A stretch of DNA of 5,881 nt from HGM04593 sp964512955 (GCA_964512955.1 CAZEKX010000100.1:1-5881), one strand, 5' to 3'. Shown: positions 1 through 5,881, counted from the first letter of the stretch. Numbers and translations: made by a program. Notes: generated from the letters alone by a model not told the origin.

Positions 1-66
1 AAAGTCGTGAGCAAGGTGGGGATTTTGTTGCACTTCTATCTTGACAGTATAAAAAACAACTTCTGA
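1..66 (+). CDS. possible 3' end of an upstream gene (partial)
   Basis: From base 1 the frame stays open for 21 codons and stops at TGA 64-66, ending in a plausible C-terminus (…FYLDSIKNNF). Codon use is unremarkable. A second frame (from base 3) ends at TGA 42-44 after 13 codons and cannot be excluded as the true tail. The stretch is too short to assign a family, and 21 open codons arise easily by chance. If real, its end leaves about 170 bases of non-coding sequence before the enolase start. Confidence 0.25.
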   Translation, partial: KVVSKVGILLHFYLDSIKNNF

Positions 67-137
67 CACCGCATAAAAACAATGAGCAAACATTTGTTTA
101 GAATGGGAAACATGAACAATACGACATTACGATTGTT

Positions 138-230
138 TATTTTTATGCCAGGACGCATGTTGGCAGCCACACCCTCTGCGCGCATAAAGAGATGTGGCAG
201 ACATCCAGTCTTGGCTCTATTTAGAAAATA
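138..230 (+). promoter_or_regulatory. candidate structured 5' leader of the enolase gene
   Basis: Bases 147-215 are clearly richer in G+C than the AT-rich flanks and do not appear to code. They pair as one long rod. P1 is 147-153 with 209-215 (GCCAGGA/TCTTGGC, one G-U). P2 is 157-160 with 201-204. P3 is 166-171 with 193-198 (GCCACA/TGTGGC). P4 is 174-177 with 188-191, with a 10-base terminal loop at 178-187. Internal loops are small. An outer AU helix, 138-144 with 224-230, could close the structure 8 bases before the enolase ATG, where it could affect ribosome access. A weak -7-like box (AACATTTG, 89-96) lies upstream and would put the element in the mRNA leader, but no good -33 partner is visible. 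No T-run follows the hairpin, so it does not look like a terminator. It matches no riboswitch consensus I can recall. The pairings were made by eye only. Confidence 0.4.
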
Positions 231-238
231 TATAAAAT

Positions 239-1504
239 ATGAAAATAGCAAAAATAACAGGGCGGGAGATTCTCGATTCACGCGGTACTCCCACGGTAGA
301 AGTGGATATTGAACTTGACAACGGCATACGGGGAAGAGCCTCTGTGCCTTCGGGTGCCTCAACAGGTGAAAACGAAGCCATTGAATTGCGTGACAACGAG
401 AATAGACGTTACAATGGAAACGGAGTCAAGCAGGCTATACGTAATATCAGAGAGGAGATTGCTCCGGCTCTCAAAGGTTTTCCAATATTTTGCCAGAGAG
501 AAATTGATACACGTATGATAGAGATCGATGGAACCGAGAACAAAAGCAGACTTGGAGCGAATGCCATTTTGGGCATATCGTTAGCGGTTGCACATACCGC
601 TGCAAAAGCCTTGCAACTCCCGCTCTTTCGTTATATTGGAGGAGTGAATGCACATACACTCCCCATTCCCATGATGAATATTATAAATGGAGGAAGACAT
701 TCGAGCGCACCAATTGCTTTTCAGGAGTTTATGATACGCCCCATTGGCGCGGTATCGATACACGAGGCTGTGAGAATGGGAGCCGAAGTATTCCAAAGCC
801 TCAAAAGACTTATACGCAAACGTGGATTCAGCACTGCTGTTGGCGATGAAGGTGGTTTTGCTCCCGAACTAAGAGGTATCGAGGATGCCCTCGAAAGTAT
901 AAACATGGCAATAGAAGAGGCCGGATACAAACCCGGCAGAGATATCAGCATTGCGCTCGATTGCGCCTCTTCGGAATTCTACAGCAATGGCAAATACGAC
1001 TATAGCATTTTTGAGAATAGTGGCAGACAATTGACGTCGGACGAACAGGCGAAATATCTACAACACCTTGTAGACAGTTATCACATAGACAGTATTGAAG
1101 ATGGCATGGCTGAGAACGACTGGAATGGATGGCAACTGCTCACAGCGCGCATAGGAGAGCGTTGTCAATTAGTTGGAGATGACCTATTTGTAACAAACTG
1201 TAATTTTTTACGTAAAGGGATTGAGCAAAGATGTGCTAACAGCATACTTATTAAGCCCAACCAGATAGGAACATTGAGCGAAACCCTTGACACTATCGAG
1301 TTGGCACGACGCAATGGATACACCACCGTAATAAGTCATCGTTCGGGCGAAACAGAAGATACCACAATTGCCGACCTTGCCGTTGCTGTAAACGCGGGAC
1401 AGATAAAAACAGGTTCTATGAGCCGTGGCGAACGTACCGCTAAATACAATCAACTACTGCGTATTGCCGACATGCTTGGCGGCATTGCCACCTATGGAGA
1501 GTAA
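239..1504 (+). CDS. eno: enolase (phosphopyruvate hydratase)
   Basis: Enolase interconverts 2-phosphoglycerate and phosphoenolpyruvate in cytoplasmic glycolysis and gluconeogenesis. The 421-residue protein is full length, although it ends at …ATYGE and lacks the short basic tail many enolases have. Visible landmarks are the mobile loop PSGAST (37-42), His154 and Glu163 (NGGRH…QEFM), and the acid catalyst region GDEGG with Glu204. The Mg2+ ligands are Asp241 (ALDC), Glu287 (SIED) and Asp314 (GDDLF). Lys339 is the catalytic base, followed by the SHRSGETED signature (366-374) with His367 and Arg368, and Lys390. Every expected active-site residue is present. The start gives the canonical MKIxKITGREILDSRG N-terminus; there is no Shine-Dalgarno sequence, as is usual in this phylum. 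Oddities are 32 Arg against 15 Lys, Pro340 directly after the catalytic lysine where Val, Leu or Phe is commoner, and Arg153 beside His154. It could be the housekeeping enzyme or a divergent paralog; the window cannot decide. It is transcribed alone and ends at a shared terminator. Confidence 0.97.
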   Translation: MKIAKITGREILDSRGTPTVEVDIELDNGIRGRASVPSGASTGENEAIELRDNENRRYNGNGVKQAIRNIREEIAPALKGFPIFCQREIDTRMIEIDGTENKSRLGANAILGISLAVAHTAAKALQLPLFRYIGGVNAHTLPIPMMNIINGGRHSSAPIAFQEFMIRPIGAVSIHEAVRMGAEVFQSLKRLIRKRGFSTAVGDEGGFAPELRGIEDALESINMAIEEAGYKPGRDISIALDCASSEFYSNGKYDYSIFENSGRQLTSDEQAKYLQHLVDSYHIDSIEDGMAENDWNGWQLLTARIGERCQLVGDDLFVTNCNFLRKGIEQRCANSILIKPNQIGTLSETLDTIELARRNGYTTVISHRSGETEDTTIADLAVAVNAGQIKTGSMSRGERTAKYNQLLRIADMLGGIATYGE

Positions 1505-1549
1505 TTAAAAAAAATGTGAGTGCGAATCGCACTCACTTTTTTTTAATTA
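1502..1549. terminator. bidirectional intrinsic terminator shared by eno and the SGNH hydrolase gene
   Basis: A 9-bp GC-containing stem, 1516-1524 (GTGAGTGCG) with 1528-1536, has an AAT loop. It is flanked by an A8 run (1507-1514) and a T8 run (1537-1544). The pairing continues outward through TAATTA on both sides, giving 22 bp in total with one bulged T at 1515. Read from either strand it is a stem followed by a U-run, so it can end both convergent transcripts. The enolase stop (1502-1504) and the hydrolase stop (1545-1543) both lie inside its arms. Confidence 0.93.
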
Positions 1550-2283
1550 CAACAAAGATTTGTCTTAACAGAGACACCATTCCTTTGCATAAAATCTACT
1601 ATTGCACTTTCAATCAATGCATGACCGGCCTCATTTGGATGAATACCGTCGGTGCATAGATATTCGCCATAATCTTTACGTTCCAAAAACACCGATGTTA
1701 TATCTATTATGGGAACCTGCTTTTGCGCACTCAAACGAAACACCTCCATATTATAACGTTCATGCCAGCGATCTATGGTCAGCACTGTACCATGCAACCA
1801 ACGTAGTATATTATCGGAATTCAGACCCTTTGATACATGTGAAAAGAATCTGTCGGGCTCCAATACTGGTAACGACAACAAAACAGGGCGTGCCCCTATC
1901 CTGCGAACTGCATCTATAAGTTCTGCATATTTTTCAACGAAAGTTGGTAAAGGAGTATTTGGAAGATGTTCTTTATCGGGAGCATTAGATATTTGCGACC
2001 AATTATAGTCGCAATCGTTACCCCCATACTCAAACAGCACATAATCGGCTCTTTTAATTCTATCTTCATATCGGTTCACAAATTTCATACCATGTGTAAC
2101 CAAACCGCCAAAACGTGCAAAGTTATCTACCTCTATACCTAAATTCCTGCGACAACGTGCCGCAAAACTTTTATCACTTATTTTGTACTTAACTCCATTA
2201 TCGGACGAATTTTCGGCATCTACTACAATACCTTTCATCACTGAATCTCCAAAACTGCAAACTGTCTTAAACTCTCTTTTCAT
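1543..2283 (-). CDS. SGNH/GDSL-family hydrolase, cytoplasmic
   Basis: The 246-residue protein carries the SGNH hydrolase blocks in order. Block I is FGDS with nucleophile Ser14. Block II is a glycine in FARFGG (about 57-60). Block III is GGND (87-90), whose Asn helps form the oxyanion hole. Block V is DGIHPN, with Asp212 and His215 completing the triad. The family comprises esterases, lipases and acyl- or acetyl-hydrolases; the substrate cannot be read from sequence. No signal peptide or membrane segment is seen, so it probably acts in the cytoplasm. The frame is open upstream to an ATG at 2337. I chose ATG 2283 because the protein then starts MKREFKTVCSFGDS, with the catalytic block at the usual distance, and because a perfect -7 box (2305-2312, minus strand) lies within the longer version. 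It is a single-gene unit convergent with eno and divergent from marC. It ends in a Cys-Cys-Asn tail. Confidence 0.88.
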   Translation of the reverse strand: MKREFKTVCSFGDSVMKGIVVDAENSSDNGVKYKISDKSFAARCRRNLGIEVDNFARFGGLVTHGMKFVNRYEDRIKRADYVLFEYGGNDCDYNWSQISNAPDKEHLPNTPLPTFVEKYAELIDAVRRIGARPVLLSLPVLEPDRFFSHVSKGLNSDNILRWLHGTVLTIDRWHERYNMEVFRLSAQKQVPIIDITSVFLERKDYGEYLCTDGIHPNEAGHALIESAIVDFMQRNGVSVKTNLCCN

Positions 2284-2304
2284 AATTTTTTCATCAATAC
2301 GGAG

Positions 2305-2334
2305 CAAAATTAAGGAGACGTTGAAGAAGAGAAA
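2305..2334 (-). promoter_or_regulatory. Bacteroidota-type promoter for the SGNH hydrolase gene
   Basis: On the minus strand, 2312-2305 reads TAATTTTG, a perfect match to the TAnnTTTG -7 consensus. A weak -33 partner (TTTC, 2334-2331) lies 18 bases away, slightly shorter than the usual spacing of about 19-21. Transcription would start near 2299, leaving a leader of roughly 15 bases before ATG 2283. This argues against the longer reading frame starting at 2337. Confidence 0.6.
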
Positions 2335-2443
2335 CAATTATAGGGATTGTAGTGGAATTTGTGCGACAAAGAGTACAAATAGGGGCAAAATTTAAAATAC
2401 CGGGGTGAATTTTTCATTTAAATCATATAATATTTTTCCCAAA

Positions 2444-2478
2444 TTTTATAGCCTCTTTTAAATTTATGTATATTTTTG
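2444..2478 (+). promoter_or_regulatory. Bacteroidota-type promoter for the MarC-family gene
   Basis: TATTTTTG at 2471-2478 matches the TAnnTTTG -7 consensus exactly. The -33 element is weak (TTTT or TTTA within 2444-2448, about 22-23 bases away). The predicted start near 2485 gives a leader of about 35 bases before ATG 2521. A second, poorer box (TATTTTTC, 2431-2438) lies upstream. The remaining divergent intergenic sequence (about 2335-2443) is very AT-rich, with no clear operator or gene. Confidence 0.6.
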
Positions 2479-2520
2479 CACAAAATATTAAACACAAACT
2501 ACTATAACTGTATTACAACA

Positions 2521-3132
2521 ATGATGGAGATTTTTTCCGATTTTAACCTGATGCACTTTATAAGCGCATTTATTGTGATGTTTGCCATTATAGACCCAGT
2601 TGGCACTATGCCCATCATGGTGGGAATAAGAGAGAGCGGAAAACGTATTGATGCAGGAGAAGCGGTAATATATTCGTTTTCTCTTATGATTCTTTTCTTT
2701 TTTATGGGAGATTGGCTATTGAGTCTTTTTGCTATAGATATTAATTCGTTTGCCGTTGCCGGTGCACTAATTTTATTCTTAATGGCACTTGAAATGGTAT
2801 TGGGTATTGAAATATTTAAGGATTATGGCGAGTTGGCAGGAAATGCAACATACCTGCCGGTGGTATTCCCCCTATTGGCAGGACCGGGTTCTTTCACCAC
2901 TCTGCTATCACTTAAAGCAGAGTATGCAACATTGAATATTCTTTTGGGATTGGCTCTGAATTCTGTCATAGTATATCTCATGCTTCGCTTCACAACAAAA
3001 GCACAGAGAATTTTGGGACGCAGCGGTGTCTACTTTATGAAGAAATTTTTTGGTGTGATTCTGCTTGCAATCTCGGTAAAACTATTCGCTTCGAACATAC
3101 CTATTCTCATTGGACACATAACCGGAAATTAA
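2521..3132 (+). CDS. MarC-family inner-membrane protein
   Basis: This 203-residue hydrophobic protein has the hallmarks of the MarC (UPF0056) family: DPVGTMP at 25-31 near the end of the first membrane helix, and PLLAGPGS at 117-124 starting the second half. These motifs recur at equivalent places in the two three-helix halves. About six membrane segments are apparent (near 11-33, 48-68, 74-96, 112-131, 137-157 and 175-193). The length fits the usual 200-220 residues. The family was once linked to multiple antibiotic resistance in E. coli, but that link was later questioned and its transport role remains unknown. The frame also opens at a TTG (2476), but that codon overlaps the -7 box, so I use the ATG pair at 2521/2524; which of the two is used is unclear. 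It is transcribed alone from its own promoter and closed by a strong terminator. Confidence 0.93.
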   Translation: MMEIFSDFNLMHFISAFIVMFAIIDPVGTMPIMVGIRESGKRIDAGEAVIYSFSLMILFFFMGDWLLSLFAIDINSFAVAGALILFLMALEMVLGIEIFKDYGELAGNATYLPVVFPLLAGPGSFTTLLSLKAEYATLNILLGLALNSVIVYLMLRFTTKAQRILGRSGVYFMKKFFGVILLAISVKLFASNIPILIGHITGN

Positions 3133-3134
3133 TC

Positions 3135-3170
3135 ATAAAGTAAAAGCCCCGCTGAGGGCTTTTACTTTAT
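3135..3170 (+). terminator. intrinsic terminator after the MarC-family gene
   Basis: A perfect 15-bp stem pairs 3135-3149 with 3156-3170, with loop CGCTGA (3150-3155). The loop-proximal part is GC-rich (GCCC/GGGC) and the distal part is rich in A and T, so the 3' arm supplies the U-rich tract. It begins 3 bases after the stop codon and separates this gene from the next operon. Confidence 0.9.
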
Positions 3171-3207
3171 TAACAGACAAGAGATTTACACAAAAAAACG
3201 TTGTAAT

Positions 3208-3240
3208 CTTGCGAAGGTCGCAGGTTTACACTATCTTCGC
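3208..3240 (+). promoter_or_regulatory. promoter of the DUF4199-glycosyltransferase operon, with an inverted repeat
   Basis: A -33-like CTTG (3208-3211) is separated by 20 bases from TATCTTCG (3232-3239), a 7-of-8 match to TAnnTTTG. Transcription would start around 3245, giving a short leader before ATG 3259. The promoter is framed by an inverted repeat, GCGAAG (3211-3216) and CTTCGC (3235-3240), whose right half overlaps the -7 box. The repeat could be an operator or chance. Confidence 0.6.
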
Positions 3241-3258
3241 GTTTGAAAATAATGCAAC

Positions 3259-3783
3259 ATGACGGAAAAGTCTTATAAAAACAATTTCAATAGCGAAGCA
3301 ATGTACTGCGGTACAATGCTTGGAATATTTTGGATATTAACATCGGCTATATATATATTTGGATTGAGTATACCTTTTTTATCCTCACTATTCTTGATGT
3401 TACTTATCGCATCGCCATTCTACGCAGGTTTTCTTGCAATAAAATTTCGCAAACACGAATGCAATAACAGCATAACATTTGTAAAAGCGTGGATATTCCT
3501 GCTTATTATGCACTTGTGTGCATCTCTGCTATTGGCAATTACGCAATACATATATTTAATATACTTTGACCATGGCTATCTTTTCGGGTTTGTACAAGAA
3601 CAGATAAACCTTGTATTGGAACTGCCCGATATTGATGATGCAACCAAAGAATTGATGGAACAGACATCGGAGTTATGGAGCAAGATAACCGTAAAGGAGA
3701 TTGTCATTCAACTGTTTTATTCAAACATAATGATAACAGGAATAATTACACCTATAATTGCATTCTTTGTCAAACGAAAATAA
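3259..3783 (+). CDS. DUF4199-family integral membrane protein
   Basis: The 174-residue protein has an N-terminal cytoplasmic-looking stretch and four likely membrane helices (about 15-35, 38-61, 75-101 and 148-170). A charged loop at about 104-146 (VLELPDIDDATKELMEQTSELW) looks amphipathic, and the C-terminus is basic (VKRK). Length, layout and the IASPFYAGFLAIKFRK segment fit the DUF4199 family, which is common in Bacteroidota and has no established function. It is the first gene after a promoter, and the glycosyltransferase gene starts 50 bases after its stop. In this phylum I recall such genes sitting beside glycosyltransferases, which suggests a partner or accessory role in lipid-linked sugar metabolism; that is inference. 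The ATG at 3259 is the first in frame after the promoter; another at 3252 is out of frame and soon stops. Confidence 0.8.
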   Translation: MTEKSYKNNFNSEAMYCGTMLGIFWILTSAIYIFGLSIPFLSSLFLMLLIASPFYAGFLAIKFRKHECNNSITFVKAWIFLLIMHLCASLLLAITQYIYLIYFDHGYLFGFVQEQINLVLELPDIDDATKELMEQTSELWSKITVKEIVIQLFYSNIMITGIITPIIAFFVKRK

Positions 3784-3833
3784 AAAGATAGGAATTACTA
3801 AAAATCCTTATAAAGAACATTAAACAGAATATT

Positions 3834-4784
3834 ATGGATATTTCGGTTATAATACCTTTATATAATGAAGCAGAGTCACTACCTGAACTGACCGCATGGA
3901 TAGAACGAGTGATGAAGGAGAATAACTTTACATACGAAGTTATTTTTGTAAACGATGGTAGCACCGATAACTCATGGCAGGTTATTGAAGAACTCGCAGA
4001 CAAAAACCCCAACCTGCATGGGATAAAATTCCGTAGAAATTATGGCAAATCACCGGCATTATATTGTGGATTCGAGCGTGCCCAAGGCAATGTGGTTATA
4101 ACAATGGACGCAGACCTGCAAGACAGTCCCGACGAGATACCCATTCTATACAAAATGGTTACTAAAGATGGCTACGACCTTGTGTCGGGTTACAAGCAGA
4201 AACGTTACGACCCTCTGAGCAAAACAATACCTACAAAACTATTTAATGCCACTGCACGCAAAGTGTCAGGCATAAAGAACCTGCACGATTTTAATTGCGG
4301 ACTTAAAGCATACCGCAACGAAGTGATAAAAAGTATTGAGGTATACGGCGACATGCACCGTTACATCCCTTATTTGGCAAAAAATGCGGGATATTCCAAT
4401 ATTGGCGAATTGGTTGTACATCACCAAGCACGTAAATATGGAAAAAGCAAGTTTGGACTTAGCCGTTTCTTTCATGGTTATCTCGACCTTATGTCGTTAT
4501 GGTTTTTGTCTAAATTTGGAGGACGCCCAATGCACATATTCGGTCTATGGGGATCGTTCATGTTCTTTATTGGTTTTATTGCAGCCATAATTCTTGGAGT
4601 AACAAAGATTTACCACTTGACAGCAGGAGTTCCGTTTAGACTTGTAACAGAGTCGCCATACTTTTACATCTCACTTACCATGATGATATTGGGTACGCAA
4701 CTATTTCTAACCGGATTCTTAGGCGAACTGATAAGTCGCACATCGCAAGAACGTAATAAATATAACATTGCAAAAGAGATATAA
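3834..4784 (+). CDS. family 2 glycosyltransferase, polyprenyl-phosphate sugar transferase type
   Basis: Enzymes of this type move a sugar from a nucleotide donor to a polyprenyl phosphate on the cytoplasmic face of the inner membrane, as in the dolichol-phosphate mannosyltransferase, ArnC and GtrB group. The 316-residue protein begins with the GT2 fold (ISVIIPLYNEAESL). It has the nucleotide-binding NDGS at 40-43 and the metal-binding DADLQD at 92-97. The signature near the membrane interface is HHQARKYGKSKFG (196-208). Two C-terminal membrane helices lie at about 232-256 and 276-299. All key residues are intact and the length is typical of two-helix members. The sugar and the final acceptor cannot be inferred. 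Its stop codon overlaps the next ATG by one base (TAATG), so downstream translation is probably coupled. It lies between a membrane protein and two envelope proteins. Confidence 0.93.
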   Translation: MDISVIIPLYNEAESLPELTAWIERVMKENNFTYEVIFVNDGSTDNSWQVIEELADKNPNLHGIKFRRNYGKSPALYCGFERAQGNVVITMDADLQDSPDEIPILYKMVTKDGYDLVSGYKQKRYDPLSKTIPTKLFNATARKVSGIKNLHDFNCGLKAYRNEVIKSIEVYGDMHRYIPYLAKNAGYSNIGELVVHHQARKYGKSKFGLSRFFHGYLDLMSLWFLSKFGGRPMHIFGLWGSFMFFIGFIAAIILGVTKIYHLTAGVPFRLVTESPYFYISLTMMILGTQLFLTGFLGELISRTSQERNKYNIAKEI

Positions 4785-5293
4785 TGAAAATAAAAAACAT
4801 TATACTGAATCACTTTATTATTGCTACTACCCTACTATTTGCATTAAGTGGCATAACAGGATGCGACAATGGTGGCGACTGCAATATTAACAACGTCTCT
4901 TATAACAGAATTTTTCTTTATAAGGCAGATGCCGAAAATGGTACTGAAGAAAAAAGTAAATACGACGGCATACTTACCGTTTCACTTGTGGTAAACGGCA
5001 AAGACAGCATTGTTGTGAACCACGTGTCGCAGTTCAGCGAGTTGGCAGTTCCCATGTGCTATACTCAGGAGTGTGATACCTTGGTTTTTCAATACGAAAC
5101 AGAGGAGCAAGACACACTCTTTGTTGAACACACCAACACACCTTTTTTCATTGCTTTAGATTGCGGAATGGGTATGTTCCATACTTTAAAAGGGTTGAGA
5201 TATACCAATATGTTTATAGATTCTGCAAAAATAGAATATCCACTAGTCGATTTTGATGCTCATGAAAACATTAAGTTATATCTTGCTCAGTAG
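4784..5293 (+). CDS. lipoprotein resembling DUF6452
   Basis: The 169-residue protein starts with a lipoprotein signal peptide: MKIKN, a hydrophobic stretch, then lipobox ITGC with lipidated Cys27. The mature protein would therefore be membrane-anchored, most likely at the outer membrane. Four other cysteines (33, 92, 97, 127) could form disulfides in the periplasm. The body looks beta-rich with repeated strand-like segments (GILTVSLVV, DTLVFQYET, DTLFVEHT), followed by FFIALDCG and a C-terminal ENIKLYL. This pattern resembles the DUF6452 lipoproteins of Bacteroidales; the family name is from memory. No enzymatic motif is visible. The start overlaps the glycosyltransferase stop by one base, and the last 32 bases overlap the next gene. 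Function is unknown; position suggests it works with the outer-membrane protein that follows. Confidence 0.82.
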   Translation: MKIKNIILNHFIIATTLLFALSGITGCDNGGDCNINNVSYNRIFLYKADAENGTEEKSKYDGILTVSLVVNGKDSIVVNHVSQFSELAVPMCYTQECDTLVFQYETEEQDTLFVEHTNTPFFIALDCGMGMFHTLKGLRYTNMFIDSAKIEYPLVDFDAHENIKLYLAQ

Positions 5294-5881
5294 CATACTT
5301 TTTCTTCTGCCGACAAAAGCATTGGCACAAGAGAGTGAGAAGAGCGATTCCATACGATACAATGGTTTGTTCGCATTCAAAGGGATAAATGTATCCACCG
5401 ACCTTTTTGGATATGCATATTCCATGCTCGAAGATTATATTAGCGGAGAGGTTGCAATAGAGATAAATCTTGGTAATAAATTATACCCGACATTCGAAGT
5501 TGGTTATGGCAGTAGCGATGTTACAGACGATATAAACGGAATACATTACAAATCGAGTGCTCCGTATTACAGAGTAGGTTTAAACTATAACTTCAGTAAC
5601 AAAATTGGAGAGACACCCAAAAAGAACTATATATACGGATTGATACGCTACGGATGGTCGAAGATGAAGTACGATGTAGATGCACCACCTATTACCGACC
5701 CCGTTTGGGGTGGCGAAGTTCCACTAAACCTGACAGATGTTAAAGGCGGATGCAACTGGTTTGAGATTGGTGCAGGAGTAAATGTGAAGATATGGAAGCA
5801 CCTGCACATGGGTTGGAGCATACGTTATAAAGCACGAATAGACAGAGAAAATGGAACAAACAGCAACGTATGGTATATTCC
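5262..5881 (+). CDS. outer-membrane protein resembling DUF6048 (partial, 3' end missing)
   Basis: The frame is open from ATG 5262 to the window end (206 full codons). It starts with a signal peptide, MKTLSYILLSSILFLLPTKA, with likely cleavage in ALA-QE (after residue 22). The mature part has alternating, aromatic-rich strands typical of small beta-barrels: STDLFGY, EVAIEINL, PTFEVGYG, YYRVGLNYNF, NYIYGLIRYGWSKMKYDV, WFEIGAGVNVKI and MGWSIRYKARI. The phrases IHYKSSAPYYRVG and GWSIRYKAR resemble what I recall of Bacteroidales DUF6048 proteins, which have no known function. It overlaps the lipoprotein gene by 32 bases in another frame, so I expect coupled translation and related roles. The remaining strands and C-terminal residue lie outside the window. 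Confidence 0.85.
   Translation, partial: MKTLSYILLSSILFLLPTKALAQESEKSDSIRYNGLFAFKGINVSTDLFGYAYSMLEDYISGEVAIEINLGNKLYPTFEVGYGSSDVTDDINGIHYKSSAPYYRVGLNYNFSNKIGETPKKNYIYGLIRYGWSKMKYDVDAPPITDPVWGGEVPLNLTDVKGGCNWFEIGAGVNVKIWKHLHMGWSIRYKARIDRENGTNSNVWYI

Noticed and set aside
147..219. tRNA-like element (7-bp acceptor-like stem, about 73 bases)
   Set aside because: There is no T-loop TTCRA motif, no proper D or anticodon arm, and the internal pairing is a rod and not a cloverleaf.
100..238. Fluoride riboswitch upstream of enolase
   Set aside because: Fluoride riboswitches do occur before eno genes, but the conserved GGCGATG-like and CTGATGGC-like segments and their pseudoknot are not present.
82..312. 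76-codon plus-strand open frame upstream of and overlapping enolase
   Set aside because: It overlaps the enolase start by 74 bases, shows no family resemblance, and crosses the paired GC-rich leader element; it looks like a chance frame.
36..362. 108-codon minus-strand open frame over the leader and enolase 5' end
   Set aside because: It is antisense to the enolase N-terminus, has no recognisable domain and no promoter-like sequence.
2284..2337. 18-residue N-terminal extension of the SGNH hydrolase
   Set aside because: It contains a perfect minus-strand -7 box, and the catalytic block position fits the shorter start. The hydrophobic extension could mimic a signal peptide but lacks a cleavage site.
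2476..2520. TTG start extending the MarC-family protein by 15 residues
   Set aside because: The TTG is part of the predicted -7 box, and the extension lacks the family's hydrophobic N-terminus; ATG 2521 or 2524 fits better.
3770..4012. 80-codon minus-strand open frame at the glycosyltransferase 5' end
   Set aside because: It lies antisense to the conserved GT2 domain and has no family features; it is a shadow of the real gene.

Overview
The window looks like chromosomal DNA from a Bacteroidales-type bacterium (Bacteroidota). Four things point there. Start codons lack Shine-Dalgarno sequences. Several starts sit just downstream of Bacteroidota-type -7 boxes (TAnnTTTG). The DNA is AT-rich. Several protein families are typical of the phylum (DUF4199, and proteins resembling DUF6452 and DUF6048). 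No mobile element, CRISPR array, tRNA or rRNA was found.

Left part (1-1549): an AT-rich upstream region carries a compact GC-rich segment (about 147-215) that can fold into one long nested hairpin just before the enolase gene. The enolase (239-1504) has all its catalytic residues but is unusually arginine-rich. It converges on a gene for a small cytoplasmic SGNH/GDSL hydrolase (1543-2283, minus strand). One palindromic, bidirectional terminator lies between them and contains both stop codons.

Middle (2284-3170): a short divergent promoter region separates the hydrolase from a MarC-family membrane protein (2521-3132). The MarC gene ends in a strong 15-bp hairpin terminator. A well-formed -7 box sits immediately before each of the two divergent genes and helps fix both start codons.

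Right part (3171-5881): a single promoter precedes four co-directional genes. They are a DUF4199 membrane protein, a polyprenyl-phosphate-type family 2 glycosyltransferase, a DUF6452-like lipoprotein, and a DUF6048-like outer-membrane protein cut by the window end. The last three are tightly packed, with a 1-base and then a 32-base overlap, which indicates an operon with coupled translation. The set spans inner membrane to outer membrane. The lipid-linked sugar transferase is the only member with a family-level function, so this is the best candidate here for an uncharacterised envelope system.

Limits: functions come from motifs read by eye. Family names for the DUF proteins rest on recalled sequence patterns, and RNA folds are manual pairings without energy or covariation support.
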